DNA from: an uncultured Mitsuokella sp.
GTDB taxonomy: Bacteria; Bacillota; Negativicutes; Selenomonadales; Selenomonadaceae
DNA length: 64,000 bases
Direction of reading: 5' to 3'
Assembly: GCA_945877355.1 (NCBI GenBank)
Contig: CAMCRT010000003.1
Location: 30,025 to 94,024, forward strand
In this document: one piece after another, positions 1 to 9,698 of the stretch
Numbering within the stretch: position 1 is the first letter of the stretch
Layout of the letters: every line of letters starts with the position of its first letter
Notes under the pieces: model-generated
The model's input: only the letters and a program-made list of their open reading frames with translations
Database searches by the model: none
Told to the model about the DNA's origin: nothing
Program-made: the position numbers and the translations under genes

Positions 1-244
1 CCTTCTTGTGCTCCAGGAGGAGCGTCAGCGTCACGATCTTGTTCTGGCTCGCCTCGTAGAAGGGAAATACGTAGTCCTTGTACTTGTAGTAGGCGCTGCG
101 GGAGAGATCCATGGACTCCACCGCCTCGTTGATGGTGCGGGCCTCGCCCCGCTTCAGCATTTCCTTGACCCGTATGGTCTTCTTGATGGCTTCTGGGAGG
201 ATCTCTTCCCGGACGAGGAAGAAATCGCTCTTTTCCTTGTTCAT
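1..244 (-). CDS. UPF0735 ACT domain-containing protein (PheB-like), N-terminal part, truncated by window edge
   Basis: Reverse translation from ATG at 244: MNKEKSDFFLVREEILPEAIKKTIRVKEMLKRGEARTINEAVESMDLSRSAYYKYKDYVFPFYEA..., typical of the PheB/UPF0735 N-terminus; runs off position 1. Confidence 0.8.
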   Translation of the reverse strand, partial: MNKEKSDFFLVREEILPEAIKKTIRVKEMLKRGEARTINEAVESMDLSRSAYYKYKDYVFPFYEASQNKIVTLTLLLEHKK

Positions 245-284
245 CTATATGCCCCCTATTTGAATACGATTCAATGTTTTTGGA

Positions 285-320
285 ACAACAAAAAGCCAGG
301 CTGCAGGGGGCAGCCTGGCT
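285..320 (-). terminator. Rho-independent terminator downstream of plsY
   Basis: Minus strand AGCCAGGCTGC-CCCCT-GCAGCCTGGCT followed by TTTTTGTTGTT. Confidence 0.8.
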
Positions 321-424
321 GGCAAGTCCCGTTCATGTAGCTTACGGAAAAACATTATACCATACCATGCGTACAGGGGCAACAAGAATTGCTTTCAAAT
401 ATCATATTTTCGTGACATTTGTTG

Positions 425-1006
425 TCAGATTTTATTCTCCGTGCCATTCAGCAGGCGACCGATATTCGACCGGTGCCGGACGACGATGAGGATGGCGGCG
501 AGGACGCCGAAGACGGCGTAGGGCGAAGGATAGTCCATGGTGATGCCCAGTATCGCCACCACGATAGCCGCGACGCAGGAGCCCAGGGACACGTAGCGGG
601 TGATGTACACGATGATGCTCCAGAGGATGAAGGCGATGAGGCTCACGGTGGGCATGAGCATGACGAGGACGCCGAGGCCCGTGGCCACGCCCTTGCCTCC
701 CTTGAACTGCATAAGGAAGGAGAAGGAATGGCCCACGAGGGCAAAGATGGCTGCGAGCACCGCGACGACGGCCGAGTCCGACAGGTGCTGGGCTATGGCC
801 ACGGCGATGAGCCCCTTCAGAAAGTCGCAGAGAAATATGGTGATGCCTGCCTGCTTCCCGAGGGTGCGCCAAGCGTTCGTGGCGCCGATGTTGCCGCTGC
901 CGTGATGGCGAAGGTCCGTGCGCCATATTCCCTTGCCCAGGATGAGCCCGAAGGGAATCGATCCCAACACATAGGCGATGATGCTTGAAAAAATTCCTGC
1001 CAGCAT
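425..1006 (-). CDS. plsY: Glycerol-3-phosphate acyltransferase PlsY
   Basis: 193 aa, YVLGSIPFGLILGK...GSGNIGATNAWRTLGK...GKGVATGLG; PlsY motifs, multi-TM. Confidence 0.95.
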   Translation of the reverse strand: MLAGIFSSIIAYVLGSIPFGLILGKGIWRTDLRHHGSGNIGATNAWRTLGKQAGITIFLCDFLKGLIAVAIAQHLSDSAVVAVLAAIFALVGHSFSFLMQFKGGKGVATGLGVLVMLMPTVSLIAFILWSIIVYITRYVSLGSCVAAIVVAILGITMDYPSPYAVFGVLAAILIVVRHRSNIGRLLNGTENKI

Positions 1007-1009
1007 GTT

Positions 1010-2338
1010 TTATTCCTCCTCTTCGCTCCGCTTCCGGACGATGAGCCGAAGCGGCGTTCCCTCAAAGCCGAAGTGCTCCCGAAGCTTGTTCTCGATGAAG
1101 CGCAGGTAGGAGAAGTGCATGAGCTCCGGGTCGTTGACGAATAGAATGAATTTCGGCGGACGGATGTCCACCTGGGTCATGAACAAGAGCTTGAGCTGCC
1201 GTCCCTTGTGCATGGGGGGCGGGTTGATGGAGACAGCGTCCCGGATGAGCTCGTTGAGGACGCTGGTCTTGATGCGCATGGACTGCTGCTCCGCCACGTA
1301 GCGCACCAGCTCCGTCACCCGGTTCACCCGCTGGCCCGTGAGGGCCGAGGCGTAGAGCACCGGCGCGTACTGGAGAAAGCCGATCTCGTCCCGCAGGTCG
1401 TCGGTGAAGCGCAGGGTGGATTTGTCGTCCTTATCCGGGTAGATATCCCACTTGTTGACAACGATGACGACACCCTTGCCGGACTCGTGGGCATAGCCGG
1501 CGATCTTCTTGTCCTGCTCCGTGATGCCCTCGGCGGCGTTTATCATCATGAGCACCACGTCGCATCGGTCGATGGCCCGGAGGGACCGCATGACGCTGTA
1601 GCGCTCCACCGCCTCCTCCACCTTGCCCCGGCGGCGCATGCCCGCCGTGTCGATGAGGGTGAACTTCACCCCGTCCTCCGTGAAGTGGGTGTCGATGGCA
1701 TCCCGAGTGGTGCCGGGCACGTCGCTAACGATGACCCGCTCCTCCCCCAGCAGCTTGTTGACGATGGAGGACTTGCCCACATTCGGCCGGCCGATGACGG
1801 CGATGCGGATCTCGTCCTCGTCCCGCTCCTCCGCCTCGTGCTCCGGGAAAGCCGCCACGATGGCGTCCAGAAGGTCGCCGAGGTTCATGGCGTTCGACGC
1901 CGAGAGCGAGATGGGATCCCCGAGCCCCAGGTTGTAGAACTCATAGATGTCCGCCTCCCGCTGGGGGCTGTCGATCTTGTTGACCCCGAGGATGACGGGC
2001 TTCTTCGCCCGGCGGAGGATGGAGGCCACCTCCTCGTCCTGGGCGGTGAGGCCGGTGCGACCATCCACGAGAAAGAGGATCACATCCGCCTCCTCCATGG
2101 CGAGCTGAGCCTGCTGGCGCATGGAGGCCAGGATGTGGTTCGACTCGTCGAACTCGATGCCGCCGGTGTCAATCATGGTGAACTCGTGGTCGAGCCAGGT
2201 AGCATCGAGATAGATGCGATCCCGGGTGACCCCTGGCATATCGTCCACGATGGACACCCGCTTCTTTCCGATCTTGTTAAACAGCGTGGACTTGCCGACA
2301 TTCGGCCGCCCCACAATCGCTACGATAGGCTTGCTCAT
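1010..2338 (-). CDS. der: Ribosome-associated GTPase Der (EngA)
   Basis: Two tandem G domains (GRPNVGKSTLFNKI and GRPNVGKSSIVNKLL) plus KH-like C-terminus. Confidence 0.97.
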   Translation of the reverse strand: MSKPIVAIVGRPNVGKSTLFNKIGKKRVSIVDDMPGVTRDRIYLDATWLDHEFTMIDTGGIEFDESNHILASMRQQAQLAMEEADVILFLVDGRTGLTAQDEEVASILRRAKKPVILGVNKIDSPQREADIYEFYNLGLGDPISLSASNAMNLGDLLDAIVAAFPEHEAEERDEDEIRIAVIGRPNVGKSSIVNKLLGEERVIVSDVPGTTRDAIDTHFTEDGVKFTLIDTAGMRRRGKVEEAVERYSVMRSLRAIDRCDVVLMMINAAEGITEQDKKIAGYAHESGKGVVIVVNKWDIYPDKDDKSTLRFTDDLRDEIGFLQYAPVLYASALTGQRVNRVTELVRYVAEQQSMRIKTSVLNELIRDAVSINPPPMHKGRQLKLLFMTQVDIRPPKFILFVNDPELMHFSYLRFIENKLREHFGFEGTPLRLIVRKRSEEEE

Positions 2339-2362
2339 GCTTCCCTCTTTTCCTTTCCCATA

Positions 2363-3751
2363 TCAATTCACGGGCTTCGTGTAGCCCGCGTTGCTCTGCC
2401 ACATGTAGCCCTTCTCCGTGGCCCGCTCCTTGTGGTAGCCCTCCGGATTCGTCAGGGCCTGCCTGTAGTCCCGGCCGCTCGCTACCACCTCAAGGCGCGC
2501 CGCCGGGAACTCTGCCCGGAGAGCCGCCAGCGTCACATCGTCCAGGAAGATATCCTCACCCTCCCGGAGGGCGGAGGAGGGCAACAGCACGAGATCCCCC
2601 GGCCCTGCCTCCTGGAGCTTTCGTCGGATATCCGTAGCCGTCAGGAGGCCTGACACATTGACGGTGGTGCCAAAGAAATCATTGGGCACGGGGAGGACCC
2701 GAACCGTGACTCCCGGCGTAGATAGAGACGATGCCAGCTCCTCCAGCACATGGGCCACCGCCGTGCCAGAGATGACATCCACCCGATAGGCACTGTCATT
2801 CTCCCGCTTGGCGTCCTGCTCTGCCTCCCAGCCGTCGATGAAGTTCCTCGTGAGGCCGATGCCGTTATCGAGCTGGGGATAGCCGTCGTAGATCTCCGTG
2901 GGCGGCACTGGTCGCCCTGCCAGGAAGTAGAACTCGTCCCCGAGGTAGACAAAGGTGCGGCCCGTTTCCTCCCGCAGCTTCGCCTGCCACTTCTCCACCT
3001 GGTCGATGACCCGCTCCGCCCCCGCCTTGTCGAATTGCTCCAGGGGAAAGGGGTCCGTGCGGAACTTCGTGATGCCCACGGGCACGATGGCGAGATCCAG
3101 GACGTGGGGACGACGGGCGAGGATCTCCGAGATGGTCCTCTCGAGCTCTGCCCCATCGTTTAGGCCGCTGCAGAGCACCACCTGGGTGTGGTACTCCACA
3201 CCCGCCTGCTCCAAGCGGTCCAAGTGCTCGTTGATTTTTGCCGCCGCCTTGCACCGGAGGATCTGGGCCCGGAGCTCCGGATTCATGCATTGTACGGAGA
3301 CGTAGAGGGGCGAGAGGTGGAGCCTTTCTATGCGCTCGAAGTCCCGCTCCCCCAGATTCGTCAGGGTGACGAAATTGCCATAGAGGAAGGACAGGCGATA
3401 GTCGTCGTCCTTGATGGACAGTGAGTTCCGCATGTGGGGGGCAATCATGTCCACGAAGCAGAAGTAGCAGTGATTCGCACAGCTCCGTATCCGGTCAAAG
3501 ACGGCGGACTCGAACTCGCAGCCGATCTCCTCGTCCGGGTCCTTGTCGAAGGCGATGATCTCCCGCTCCCCGTCCGCATGCTCCACCAGAAGCTCGATGT
3601 CCTCGTCCGCCAAGGCAAAGCTCATGTCGATGATGTCCCGGGGATAGACCTCATTGACCTTTATGATCTTGTCGCCTGCCACAAGGCCCAGCTCGTCTGC
3701 AAGGCCCTCCGGGAATACGCGCAAGATGCGCGCCGGGTATTCTTTCGTCAT
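2363..3751 (-). CDS. DUF512 / TIGR03279 family putative radical SAM protein (PDZ-like N-terminus)
   Basis: CANHCYFCFVDMIAPHMR cysteine motif, N-terminal PDZ-like region, next to der. ORF opens at 3790; ATG at 3751 preceded by AGGAAGA is the likely start. Confidence 0.88.
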   Translation of the reverse strand: MTKEYPARILRVFPEGLADELGLVAGDKIIKVNEVYPRDIIDMSFALADEDIELLVEHADGEREIIAFDKDPDEEIGCEFESAVFDRIRSCANHCYFCFVDMIAPHMRNSLSIKDDDYRLSFLYGNFVTLTNLGERDFERIERLHLSPLYVSVQCMNPELRAQILRCKAAAKINEHLDRLEQAGVEYHTQVVLCSGLNDGAELERTISEILARRPHVLDLAIVPVGITKFRTDPFPLEQFDKAGAERVIDQVEKWQAKLREETGRTFVYLGDEFYFLAGRPVPPTEIYDGYPQLDNGIGLTRNFIDGWEAEQDAKRENDSAYRVDVISGTAVAHVLEELASSLSTPGVTVRVLPVPNDFFGTTVNVSGLLTATDIRRKLQEAGPGDLVLLPSSALREGEDIFLDDVTLAALRAEFPAARLEVVASGRDYRQALTNPEGYHKERATEKGYMWQSNAGYTKPVN

Positions 3752-3802
3752 TTGTTCTTCCTGCACCCAAGCAGGGTGTACCATATACATATACAGACAT
3801 AT

Positions 3803-3835
3803 ACAGAAAAGGAAGTGATGACATGCACCACTTCC
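3803..3835 (-). terminator. Rho-independent terminator after rpsA
   Basis: Minus strand GGAAGTGGTGCATGTCATCACTTCC followed by TTTTCTGT. Confidence 0.7.
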
Positions 3836-3852
3836 CGAAAATTCTTAGGCTA

Positions 3853-4914
3853 TTACGCGTTCTTCGCCTTCGTGATGGAGAGCGAGATGCGCTTGCGCTT
3901 CGTGTCGATGCGCAGGATCTTCACGCGAACCTCGTCGCCCACGTGGACAGCTTCGTCCGCACGCTCGATGCGCTTCTCGGCGAGCTCGCCCATGGGGATG
4001 AGGCCGTCAAAGCCCGGCTCGATTTCCATGAATGCACCGAAGTCCGTCAGCTTGATGACCTTGCCCTCGATGATATCGCCTTCGTTGTACTTCTCAGCGT
4101 TATCGAGCCAGGGATCCCGCATGGTGTCCTTGACCGAGAGGGAAATGCGCTTGTTCTCCACGTCCACGTTCTTGACGTAGACATCGAGCTGCTGGCCCAC
4201 TTCGAGGACATCCGACGGATGCTTGACGCGGGTCCAGGAGAGATCGGAGATGTGAGCGAGGCCGTCCACGCCGCCGATATCGATGAATGCACCGTAGTCC
4301 ACGAGGCGCTTGACCGTGCCGCGAACCGTCTGGCCTGCCTCCAGCTGGGAGAAGACCTCCTCCTCGCGCTTTGCACGCTCTGCCTCCAGGAGGGAGCGGC
4401 GGGAAAGCACAAGGCGCTGCTTGTGGATGTCGATCTCGATGATCTCCACCTCCACCGTCTGGTCGAGGTATACGGAGAGATCCTTTACGAAGTGAAGCTC
4501 CATCTGGGAAGCCGGGATAAAGCCGCGCAGGCCATCGACAGAGGCCACAAGGCCGCCCTTGACCACCTGGGTGATGTGGGCTTCGACCGTCTTGCCTTCT
4601 TCCTTGAGCTTCTCCATCTCCTTCCAAGCGACCATGCGGTCTGCCTTGACCTTGGAGAGAATGCCGCCATTATCGCCGCCGAGGCTCACGATGTAGACAT
4701 CGATCTTGTCGCCGACCTTGACGACATCCTCAGCAGAAGCAGGCTCCGGATACGCGAGCTCGCGCTTCGGCACGGGGATCTCCTGCTTGTAGCCGATGTC
4801 CACATAGGCCTCATCCCGGCTGACCTGGACGACCTCGCCTGTGACGACGGTCTTCTCCTGCAGATCGGGTACGGCCTGCTGGGCAAGCAATTCTTCCATG
4901 TTCATCTCTGACAC
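3853..4914 (-). CDS. rpsA: 30S ribosomal protein S1 (four S1 repeats); start GTG at 4914 or ATG at 4905
   Basis: Repeated S1 OB folds (GTVKRLVDYGAFIDIGGVDGLAHISDLSW etc.). Confidence 0.93.
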   Translation of the reverse strand: MSEMNMEELLAQQAVPDLQEKTVVTGEVVQVSRDEAYVDIGYKQEIPVPKRELAYPEPASAEDVVKVGDKIDVYIVSLGGDNGGILSKVKADRMVAWKEMEKLKEEGKTVEAHITQVVKGGLVASVDGLRGFIPASQMELHFVKDLSVYLDQTVEVEIIEIDIHKQRLVLSRRSLLEAERAKREEEVFSQLEAGQTVRGTVKRLVDYGAFIDIGGVDGLAHISDLSWTRVKHPSDVLEVGQQLDVYVKNVDVENKRISLSVKDTMRDPWLDNAEKYNEGDIIEGKVIKLTDFGAFMEIEPGFDGLIPMGELAEKRIERADEAVHVGDEVRVKILRIDTKRKRISLSITKAKNA

Positions 4915-5732
4915 TGTTTGTAAACCTCCTTGATAATCCAGTCGGGCGTAGAGGCACCGGCTGTAATACCAATTTTATTTATGTTGTCAAACCACTCGTC
5001 TTGCAATTCCGCTGCAGTTTCGATATGGTAAGTCATACACTTTTGTTTGCAAAGCTCCGCAAGGCGCGTCGTATTGGCGCTGTTCTTGCCCCCCACGACA
5101 ATCATGAGGTCGACTTCGTTTGCGAGCTTCAGTGCGGCAGCCTGTCTCTGGTCTGTCGCATTGCATATTGTGCGGAGGATCTTGATATCCTTCGCCTTGG
5201 AGAGGAGCTCCGATGCGATCTCGCGAAATGCAGCACCGGAAAACGTAGTCTGGCATACGATTCCCAGCTTGCCGCACTCGGGAAGGGCTCTCGCCTCCTC
5301 CGGCGTATCCAGGACAACTGCATTTTTGCCAGCCCACTCCAGGATACTCTTGACCTCCGGATGCTTTGGCTCTCCGATGATGACGACCTGATAGCCGTCG
5401 TCCACGAGGGACTTCGCCGACATCTGGGCATTGCGCACATGGGGACAGGTGGCATCCACCACATTGAGCCCCTTTGCCTTTGCCTCATCGTAGATCTTCG
5501 GTCCGACCCCATGGGAGCGGATGATGACCGTGCCGCTGTCGAGCTCATCGAGGCTCGACACACAGCCGACCCCCTCTTTCTCCAGCTGCTCAACCATCTG
5601 AGGGTTGTGGATGATAGGCCCCAGCGTGCTTGCCGTATGATCCTCGGAAGCATTGTCATGGGCGACGCCGATGGCGCGCTTCACCCCATAGCAAAACCCG
5701 AGATAATCTGCAAGAATCACTTCCATAGCCAT
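4902..5732 (-). CDS. ispH: 4-hydroxy-3-methylbut-2-enyl diphosphate reductase
   Basis: GFCYGVKRAI...THGP-type IspH sequence: VDATCPHVRNAQ, GVTAGAS-like GITAGASTPDWII. Confidence 0.95.
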   Translation of the reverse strand: MAMEVILADYLGFCYGVKRAIGVAHDNASEDHTASTLGPIIHNPQMVEQLEKEGVGCVSSLDELDSGTVIIRSHGVGPKIYDEAKAKGLNVVDATCPHVRNAQMSAKSLVDDGYQVVIIGEPKHPEVKSILEWAGKNAVVLDTPEEARALPECGKLGIVCQTTFSGAAFREIASELLSKAKDIKILRTICNATDQRQAAALKLANEVDLMIVVGGKNSANTTRLAELCKQKCMTYHIETAAELQDEWFDNINKIGITAGASTPDWIIKEVYKQCQR

Positions 5733-5779
5733 TCACCTAAAACATATAGACAGACTAAGAGCATACCGCTCTAAAAGCT

Positions 5780-5808
5780 AGTATATCATGCCTTGTTGCT
5801 CTAGGCAA
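5780..5808 (-). promoter_or_regulatory. Predicted sigma-A promoter for ispH-rpsA
   Basis: Minus strand TTGCCT-17 bp-TATACT upstream of ispH. Confidence 0.5.
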
Positions 5809-5839
5809 ATGTTTTTTGCCGCTTTGGGAAATATTCTAG

Positions 5840-5877
5840 AAAAAATGCCACGCATGTCCCGAAAACATGCATGGCAT
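5840..5877 (-). terminator. Rho-independent terminator after the 5897-6643 gene
   Basis: Minus strand TGCCATGCATGT-loop-ACATGCGTGGCA followed by TTTTTTC. Confidence 0.8.
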
Positions 5878-5896
5878 CTCTTGTCCGTTTTCCCGA

Positions 5897-6643
5897 TCAG
5901 TTCTCCACGAAGCTCTCGGCTCCCTTTGTGAACTCGGCGAGGGCCTGGGGGCGCAGCTTTGGCTTGTCGATGAGCTCCAGGCGGAAGCGGCCGCCCTTGT
6001 TGCCGCGGAAGATGATCTCCGCGTTCTGATAGGGTGCCGTCGCCGTGGCGTCCGGTTCCCCATCTCCGTCCGTGTCGATTTCCGCACTGAGGGCCGTGAT
6101 GGCAAAGACAGCCTTGTTCTTCTTGCTGAGCTTTCCCATGCCCACGGTCTCGTAGGGGAAGCTCGACTTGAGCTTCTCGATATAGGCCTTCTCCGTCGCC
6201 GTGTCCATCTTGTTAAAGTCCGGCACGCTCGTCTCGGAGAAGTCGTTGTAGTAGACGACCCAGCCATAGAGGATATCATACTCCTTGTTGGCAAAGATGA
6301 AGACGTCGCCGTACTTGTCCTTGTCCAGCTGGTTCGCCCCGATGACAGCCACGGGCTTTTTCGGGAGTGTGATGGTGTAGCCGTACTTCTCGCTCTTGTA
6401 GGTGTAGGGCTCGCCTGCCACCGCCAGCTCCTTCTTCAGGGCTTCCTCATCGGCCTTCTTCTGCTCGGCGGTCTCAGCTGCGGGCGTCTCCGCCTTTGCC
6501 TCAGTCGTCTGGGTATCGGTGGCCTGCGCAGTCGCCTCCTCAGCTGCAGGCGCTGCCGTCTCCTCCGCAAAGGCTTGGGGAGCCGCCAGCAGCAGGCTGG
6601 TGCCTAGGACAGCCGTAAGGGTCTTTATCCGCTTCATATTCAA
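5897..6643 (-). CDS. Hypothetical secreted protein
   Basis: Signal peptide (MKRIKTLTAVLGTSLLLAAPQAFAEE), Ala/Glu/Thr-rich linker, globular C-terminal region with a DTDGDGEPD loop. Confidence 0.75.
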   Translation of the reverse strand: MNMKRIKTLTAVLGTSLLLAAPQAFAEETAAPAAEEATAQATDTQTTEAKAETPAAETAEQKKADEEALKKELAVAGEPYTYKSEKYGYTITLPKKPVAVIGANQLDKDKYGDVFIFANKEYDILYGWVVYYNDFSETSVPDFNKMDTATEKAYIEKLKSSFPYETVGMGKLSKKNKAVFAITALSAEIDTDGDGEPDATATAPYQNAEIIFRGNKGGRFRLELIDKPKLRPQALAEFTKGAESFVEN

Positions 6644-7125
6644 TCGTCCTTCCTGTTGTTTTCGATGTAGTCAAGAACCATGCGAAGCGCCGTGTCGGCA
6701 CTCTCGCCCTTGTTCTCTGTGCGGGAGCCCTGGAATTGGCACCGCTTTACAAGCGTACCACGGGCTCCTGAAACGGCGATGAACACGAGGCCCACGGGCT
6801 TCGTGGCTGTGCCGCCGCCGGGGCCTGCGATGCCTGTGATGGCGACGCCCAGATCCGTATCGATGACGCGGCGGATGCCCTCCGCCATCTCCCTAGCCGT
6901 CTCCTCCGACACGGCGCCGTGGGCGGCGAGAGTCTCGTGCCTGACGCCCACGAGGCGCTCCTTGATTTCATTCGTATAGGACACGACGGAGCCCATGACG
7001 TAGGCGGAGCTGCCGGGGATATCCGTCAGGCGGCTCGTGAGCAGCCCGCCCGTGCAGGACTCGGCGCAGGCGATGGTGAGGTGTCTTTCCAGCAGGCGTG
7101 CGCCCACCTCTTCTTCCAGCTTCAT
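6640..7125 (-). CDS. CinA C-terminal domain protein (nicotinamide-nucleotide amidohydrolase, PncC-type)
   Basis: AESCTGGLLTSRLTDIPGSSAYVMGSVVSYTNEIK...GIAGPGGGTATKPVGLVF. Confidence 0.92.
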   Translation of the reverse strand: MKLEEEVGARLLERHLTIACAESCTGGLLTSRLTDIPGSSAYVMGSVVSYTNEIKERLVGVRHETLAAHGAVSEETAREMAEGIRRVIDTDLGVAITGIAGPGGGTATKPVGLVFIAVSGARGTLVKRCQFQGSRTENKGESADTALRMVLDYIENNRKDD

Positions 7126-8507
7126 TTCGATGCCTCCCCATCGGTGCGCTCCCCCACCACGTCGTAGGTGAAGCCCTGGAGCACCCGGACACGGACGAAG
7201 TCTCCGGGCTTTGCGGTCTCGTCACCCTCCACGTAGACAGCTCCGTCCACATCAGGGGCCTCCCGCTCGGATCGGCCGATGGCGATGGCGCGCTGCTCCT
7301 CGTCCCGGCCCTCGATGAGGACCTCAAGCTCGCTGCCCTCCAGGGACTGGTTGATCTCCTCGGAGATCTTCGACTGGAGGCTCATGAGGTCGTGGTAGCG
7401 CTCCTGCATCACGTCCTCGGGCACCTGGGGCTTCATGTCGTAGGCCGCCGTGCCCTCCTCCCGGGAGTAGGTGAATACCCCCACCTTGTCAAAGCGCATC
7501 TCCTCCAGGAAATTCCGGAGGGTCTGATACTGGGCATCCGTCTCCCCCGGAAAGCCCACGAGGAAGGTGGAACGGATGGTGACGCCGGGGATACGTTCCC
7601 TGAGCTTCTTGGCGAGGCGGCGCATGTCCTCCTGGGTGTCCGGGCGGCGCATGGCCTTCAGCACCGCATCATGGGCGTGCTGCAGGGGGATATCCACGTA
7701 GTTGCAGATCTTCGGCTCCGTGGCAATCGTCTCGATGAGCTCATCCGTAAAGTATTTCGGATAGCAGTAGAGAGTCCGGATCCAGTGGACACCCTCGATC
7801 TTCACGAGCTCCCGGAGTAGCCGCGCGAGCTGAGGCTCGCCCCCGGCAAAGTCCCTGCCGTACTCGGTGGAGTCCTGGGAGATGAGAATGATCTCCCGCA
7901 CGCCGTTTTCCGTCAGATGGCGCACCTCGGCGGCGATATCCTCGATGGAGCGGCTGCGATACTTTCCCCGGATAAAGGGGATGGCGCAGAAGGCGCAGCG
8001 ATTGTTGCAGCCCTCAGCGATCTTCACATAGGCCGTGTAGCTGGGCGTCGTGGTGATTCGGGGTGTCTTTTCGTCGTAGAGGGACTTGTCCTCCCCCGCG
8101 AGAATCACCCGCTGACCCTTCCGGGTGGCCTCCACCGCCTCCATGATGCGGCTCCAGGCGCCGGTGCCGATGATGGCATCCGCCTCCGGCAGCTCATCGA
8201 GGAGCTCCTGCCCGTAGCGCTGTCCCAGGCACCCCGCCACGATGAGGCTCTTGCACTTCCCCGTCTCCTTGTACTCTGCCATATTGAGAATCGTCGTGAT
8301 GGACTCTTCCTTTGCGGAGTTGATGAAGGCGCAGGTATTGACGATGAGGATGTCTGCCTCCTTCGGCTCCGGCGTGATCTCCACCCCATGCTCCTTCAAT
8401 ATGCCCAGCATGACCTCCGTATCCACAAGATTCTTCGAGCAGCCCAGGCTGATAAATCCAGCTTTCAAATCCTTCCCTCCTAATAAGTAATTTATAGTGA
8501 TTCGCAC
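7122..8507 (-). CDS. rimO: Ribosomal protein S12 methylthiotransferase RimO; probable TTG start at 8465 after AGGAGG
   Basis: KAGFISLGCSKNLVDTE N-terminus, radical SAM CNNRCAFCAIP, TRAM domain. Confidence 0.95.
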   Translation of the reverse strand: MRITINYLLGGKDLKAGFISLGCSKNLVDTEVMLGILKEHGVEITPEPKEADILIVNTCAFINSAKEESITTILNMAEYKETGKCKSLIVAGCLGQRYGQELLDELPEADAIIGTGAWSRIMEAVEATRKGQRVILAGEDKSLYDEKTPRITTTPSYTAYVKIAEGCNNRCAFCAIPFIRGKYRSRSIEDIAAEVRHLTENGVREIILISQDSTEYGRDFAGGEPQLARLLRELVKIEGVHWIRTLYCYPKYFTDELIETIATEPKICNYVDIPLQHAHDAVLKAMRRPDTQEDMRRLAKKLRERIPGVTIRSTFLVGFPGETDAQYQTLRNFLEEMRFDKVGVFTYSREEGTAAYDMKPQVPEDVMQERYHDLMSLQSKISEEINQSLEGSELEVLIEGRDEEQRAIAIGRSEREAPDVDGAVYVEGDETAKPGDFVRVRVLQGFTYDVVGERTDGEASK

Positions 8508-8509
8508 AT

Positions 8510-9550
8510 TTAGGATGCCAGGCGCACCTCGCGCACCCAGCGGTCCAGCAGCGCCTTCTTTTGTTCCTTTGTGAAATAGGCCTTCTGGCTGAACAGCACG
8601 ATATTCTTCCCGGCGAAAGCCTTGTAGGCCACCGTATCCGGGTTCGTCGTCAGAAAGTAGAAATTCTGCCCCTGCAGCGCCATCTGGGCATCGTCCGACA
8701 GCAGCCAGTCGGCAAAGGCCTTCGCATTTGCCGTGTCCTGGGCGCTTGCCCCGAGGGCCAGTCCTGTGCCCGTCAGGATCGCGCTCGTCCCATCGGCGGG
8801 ATAGACCAGCTTCAGGGGATAGCCGTCATGGATATAGCGAAGGGCCTCGCTCTCCACGGCGATGGCGATGTCCACCTCGCCCATGCCCGCCTGGCGCACG
8901 GGATTCGAGAGATACCTGGCATACTGCACCACATTTGGGTGGATGCCCCGCCATATCGCCAGCGTCGCCGTATCGCCGAACTGCGCCATCTGGCTGTAGA
9001 GGAGATTGGCCGAGGCATCGGCTGCCATGAAGTCCGTCACCCCGATGCGAGCCTTCGTCCGGGAGAGCTCCTGCCAGGTATCCGGCACCAGCCGCAGCGT
9101 CTTCATGTAGTCCCGATTGATGGCAAAGACCACCGGATCGTACCAGACGCCTGTCCAGTAGCCATCCGTCTGGCGGAAGGAGGCCGGCACCATATCATTT
9201 GTCTCCGATATATAGGGGATGAGGTACCCCTCCGCCGCAGCCTTTTGCAGGACGGCGGAGTCCGCCAGGACGATGGCCGCCCCATCCTTCTCCCCAGACT
9301 GATCCTTCAGACGGGCCAGCACATCGTCCGCGGACAGGGATATGATCTCGACCCGGACGCCTGCATACTCTTCATAGGCATTTGCCAGCACGCTGGCCGT
9401 CTCCACCGGCAGCGTCGTCAGCATGGAAATCGTCTGCCGTCCAGGCGGCTCCATCGCCTTCTTTTCCCGCGAGGATACGTAGAGTGTCATGCCCACCACG
9501 AGAATCAGGATGGCAGCCATGAGCCCTGCTAAGAATGCAGATCGCCTCAT
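8510..9550 (-). CDS. ABC transporter extracellular solute-binding protein (Fe3+/polyamine-type)
   Basis: N-terminal TM/signal; MLTTLPVETASVLANAYEEYAGVRVEII...GYWTGVWYDPVVFAINRDYM. Confidence 0.82.
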   Translation of the reverse strand: MRRSAFLAGLMAAILILVVGMTLYVSSREKKAMEPPGRQTISMLTTLPVETASVLANAYEEYAGVRVEIISLSADDVLARLKDQSGEKDGAAIVLADSAVLQKAAAEGYLIPYISETNDMVPASFRQTDGYWTGVWYDPVVFAINRDYMKTLRLVPDTWQELSRTKARIGVTDFMAADASANLLYSQMAQFGDTATLAIWRGIHPNVVQYARYLSNPVRQAGMGEVDIAIAVESEALRYIHDGYPLKLVYPADGTSAILTGTGLALGASAQDTANAKAFADWLLSDDAQMALQGQNFYFLTTNPDTVAYKAFAGKNIVLFSQKAYFTKEQKKALLDRWVREVRLAS

Positions 9551-9698
9551 ATCCTTGCTCTCCTCCCTTCAACCTTACATTTCTCCTATTATAGCGAAGA
9601 AACACCCTCCCTGCAAGACATGAGACCTTGTCGCCCTCCGAAATTTACGCTATAATGGGCGTAAGAACGATTCGGATTTGCATGAGGAGGGAAAGACG

